This document shows, piece by piece, positions 62,890-64,000 of a stretch of DNA of 64,000 bases. A program made the position numbers and the translations under genes. Source of the DNA: Taibaiella sp. (GTDB lineage Bacteria > Bacteroidota > Bacteroidia > Chitinophagales > Chitinophagaceae); contig JAHBTQ010000012.1 in NCBI GenBank assembly GCA_019638495.1, forward strand, positions 1 through 64,000. Direction: 5' to 3'. Under the pieces are notes generated by a model that did not search any database, was not told the origin of the DNA, and saw nothing but the letters and a program-made list of their open reading frames with translations. How positions within the stretch are numbered: position 1 is the stretch's first letter; the number at the start of each line of letters is the position of its first letter.

Positions 62890-63972
62890 ATGGACTTTTT
62901 TGTTGATCCCGACATTAGAAAGGCCTCGACGATTGATGCCCGGTTTTATACAGATCAGGGGGTTTACGATGCGTCGAAGGAGCGAATATTTGCCAACTCG
63001 TGGCAGTTTGCAGGTATTGCAAACCAAGAAAGCGGGGCGGGGGAAGTTTTCCCGTTTACGTTATTAGAGGGTTGCCTCGACGAGCCGCTTATGCTTACAA
63101 CAGACGAAGCGGGCCATACGCGATGCTTGTCTAATGTGTGCACGCATCGTGGTAGTGTATTGGTTAATGAACATTGCCAGCTACGCAACATAAAGTGTCC
63201 CTATCACGGACGGATGTTTGGCCTGGATGGGAAATTTCAATCCATGCCGGAATTCCAGGAGGTGCAAAATTTCCCCACTGAAGCCGATAACCTTCAAAAC
63301 CTGCCACTGGAGCGCTGGGGTAATATGTTGTTTACTACTATCAAAGTTGGGGTTCCGTTCAGGGCTGTGTTTGGCGACATGATGGCGCGCGTATCCTGGT
63401 TCCCAATGGACAAGCTGGTTTATAGGCATGACCTTTCGAAGGAATATCATGTAGATGCTCACTGGGCGCTCTATTGTGAGAATTATCTTGAGGGATTTCA
63501 TATTCCATTTGTGCATGAGGGGCTGAATAAGGAACTGGACTTTGGATCTTACACTACCGAGCTTTTTCGTTACAGCAATTTGCAACTAGGTATAGGGAAG
63601 GCCGGCGAAAACTGTTTTGAATTACCTGAAACATCGGTGGACTACGGCAAGCAAGTGGCCGCCTATTACTTCTGGGTGTTTCCCAATATGATGTTCAACT
63701 TTTATCCCTGGGGGTTATCCCTTAATGTGGTTCAACCGCAAGGCATAGGCAAAACCAGGGTCTCGTTCCTGACATATGTATGTGACGAAAGCAAACTGGA
63801 GCAGGGCGCGGGAAGTGGCCTGGACAAAGTGGAAATGGAAGATGAGGCCATTGTAGCGCAGGTGCAACGAGGAGTGCGGTCGGTGATTTACAGTAAGGGA
63901 AGGTTTTCGCCAAAACGAGAGCAGGGGCCACATCATTTTCATGTACTCCTTGCCGATTTCTTGAATCGATAG
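62890..63972 (+). CDS. Rieske aromatic-ring-hydroxylating-type oxygenase, alpha subunit
   Basis: 360 residues. Rieske 2Fe-2S site C-T-H and C-P-Y-H in NVCTHRGSVLVNEHCQLRNI and KCPYHGRMF (about 79-107). The mononuclear iron site is in ENYLEGFHIPFVHEGL (about 198-213, two His), with a later acidic ligand not clearly placed. Members include choline and carnitine monooxygenases and aromatic ring hydroxylases; the substrate is not readable. No reductase, ferredoxin or beta subunit gene is in the window. It starts at the ATG after a TATCTTTA promoter-like element (62866) and is the last complete gene. Confidence 0.88.
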   Translation: MDFFVDPDIRKASTIDARFYTDQGVYDASKERIFANSWQFAGIANQESGAGEVFPFTLLEGCLDEPLMLTTDEAGHTRCLSNVCTHRGSVLVNEHCQLRNIKCPYHGRMFGLDGKFQSMPEFQEVQNFPTEADNLQNLPLERWGNMLFTTIKVGVPFRAVFGDMMARVSWFPMDKLVYRHDLSKEYHVDAHWALYCENYLEGFHIPFVHEGLNKELDFGSYTTELFRYSNLQLGIGKAGENCFELPETSVDYGKQVAAYYFWVFPNMMFNFYPWGLSLNVVQPQGIGKTRVSFLTYVCDESKLEQGAGSGLDKVEMEDEAIVAQVQRGVRSVIYSKGRFSPKREQGPHHFHVLLADFLNR

Positions 63973-64000
63973 TTTTCCGGGAAGGATTTCTTCAGAATCA

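Overview
The window reads as chromosomal DNA of a Bacteroidetes, most likely a Chitinophagaceae-like lineage. Evidence is a type IX secretion C-terminal sorting domain, a PorV/PorQ-like protein and a large TonB-dependent receptor, a fused LpxC/FabZ enzyme, BatB/BatC proteins, and many promoters with the phylum's TAnnTTTG -7 element, two of them with a TTTG -33 element exactly 19 nt upstream. No rRNA, tRNA, transposase or integrase gene was found.

Layout. 1-6.7 kb: 3' part of a giant surface protein made of about 24 Ig-like repeats. 6.8-11.4 kb: HD phosphohydrolase and the lipid A operon lpxD-lpxC/fabZ-lpxA. 11.5-21 kb: NlpC/P60 hydrolase, RNase Y, a lipoprotein, a formiminotransferase-cyclodeaminase gene broken by a frameshift, a secreted repeat protein, infC and thrS. 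21-28 kb: an iodotyrosine deiodinase-like flavoprotein, DUF6624 protein, PhoH, MsrA, AspS. 28-32 kb: a toxin-antitoxin pair whose toxin has a premature stop, a serine hydrolase, batB-batC, and a non-coding stretch with two abutting DnaA-box-like 9-mers. 32-36.5 kb: pdxA, pepA, ksgA, a 2-hydroxyacid dehydrogenase. 36.7-45.9 kb: outer-membrane/secretion cluster (TonB receptor, large secreted protein, PorV/PorQ-like). 46-52.3 kb: greA, HIT hydrolase, a polyprenyl-phosphate sugar-phosphate transferase, meaB, an O-antigen ligase-like protein, yidC. 52.3-58.8 kb: a repeat-rich island with a type VI CRISPR locus. 58.8-64 kb: DUF2911 protein, BamA-like barrel protein, nadK, tatA, Rieske oxygenase.

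The main discovery candidate is at 52.96-57.49 kb. It has a CRISPR array of seven identical 36-nt repeats with 29-31-nt spacers, a small four-helix membrane protein gene, and a 1078-residue protein with two HEPN R-x4-H motifs, one in the N-terminal part (R176/H181) and one 30 residues from the C terminus (R1043/H1048). The repeat has the GTTG...TTTTG...CAAC form of Cas13b repeats. This is best read as a type VI-B (Cas13b) RNA-targeting system with a membrane accessory protein (Csx27-like in topology, identity unproven) and no adaptation genes. A 13-bp perfect palindrome sits 2 nt after the last repeat. The membrane gene overlaps cas13b by 14 bp, so the two are probably translated together.

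The island is flanked by several dispersed repeat families: a composite two-hairpin element of 70-73 bp in three copies, CGGAAG-rich elements also found 37 kb away, and common Bacteroidetes palindromes. Elsewhere, the broken hut-type gene, the stop-interrupted toxin and a 60-bp tandem duplication beside infC show ongoing small-scale decay and rearrangement.
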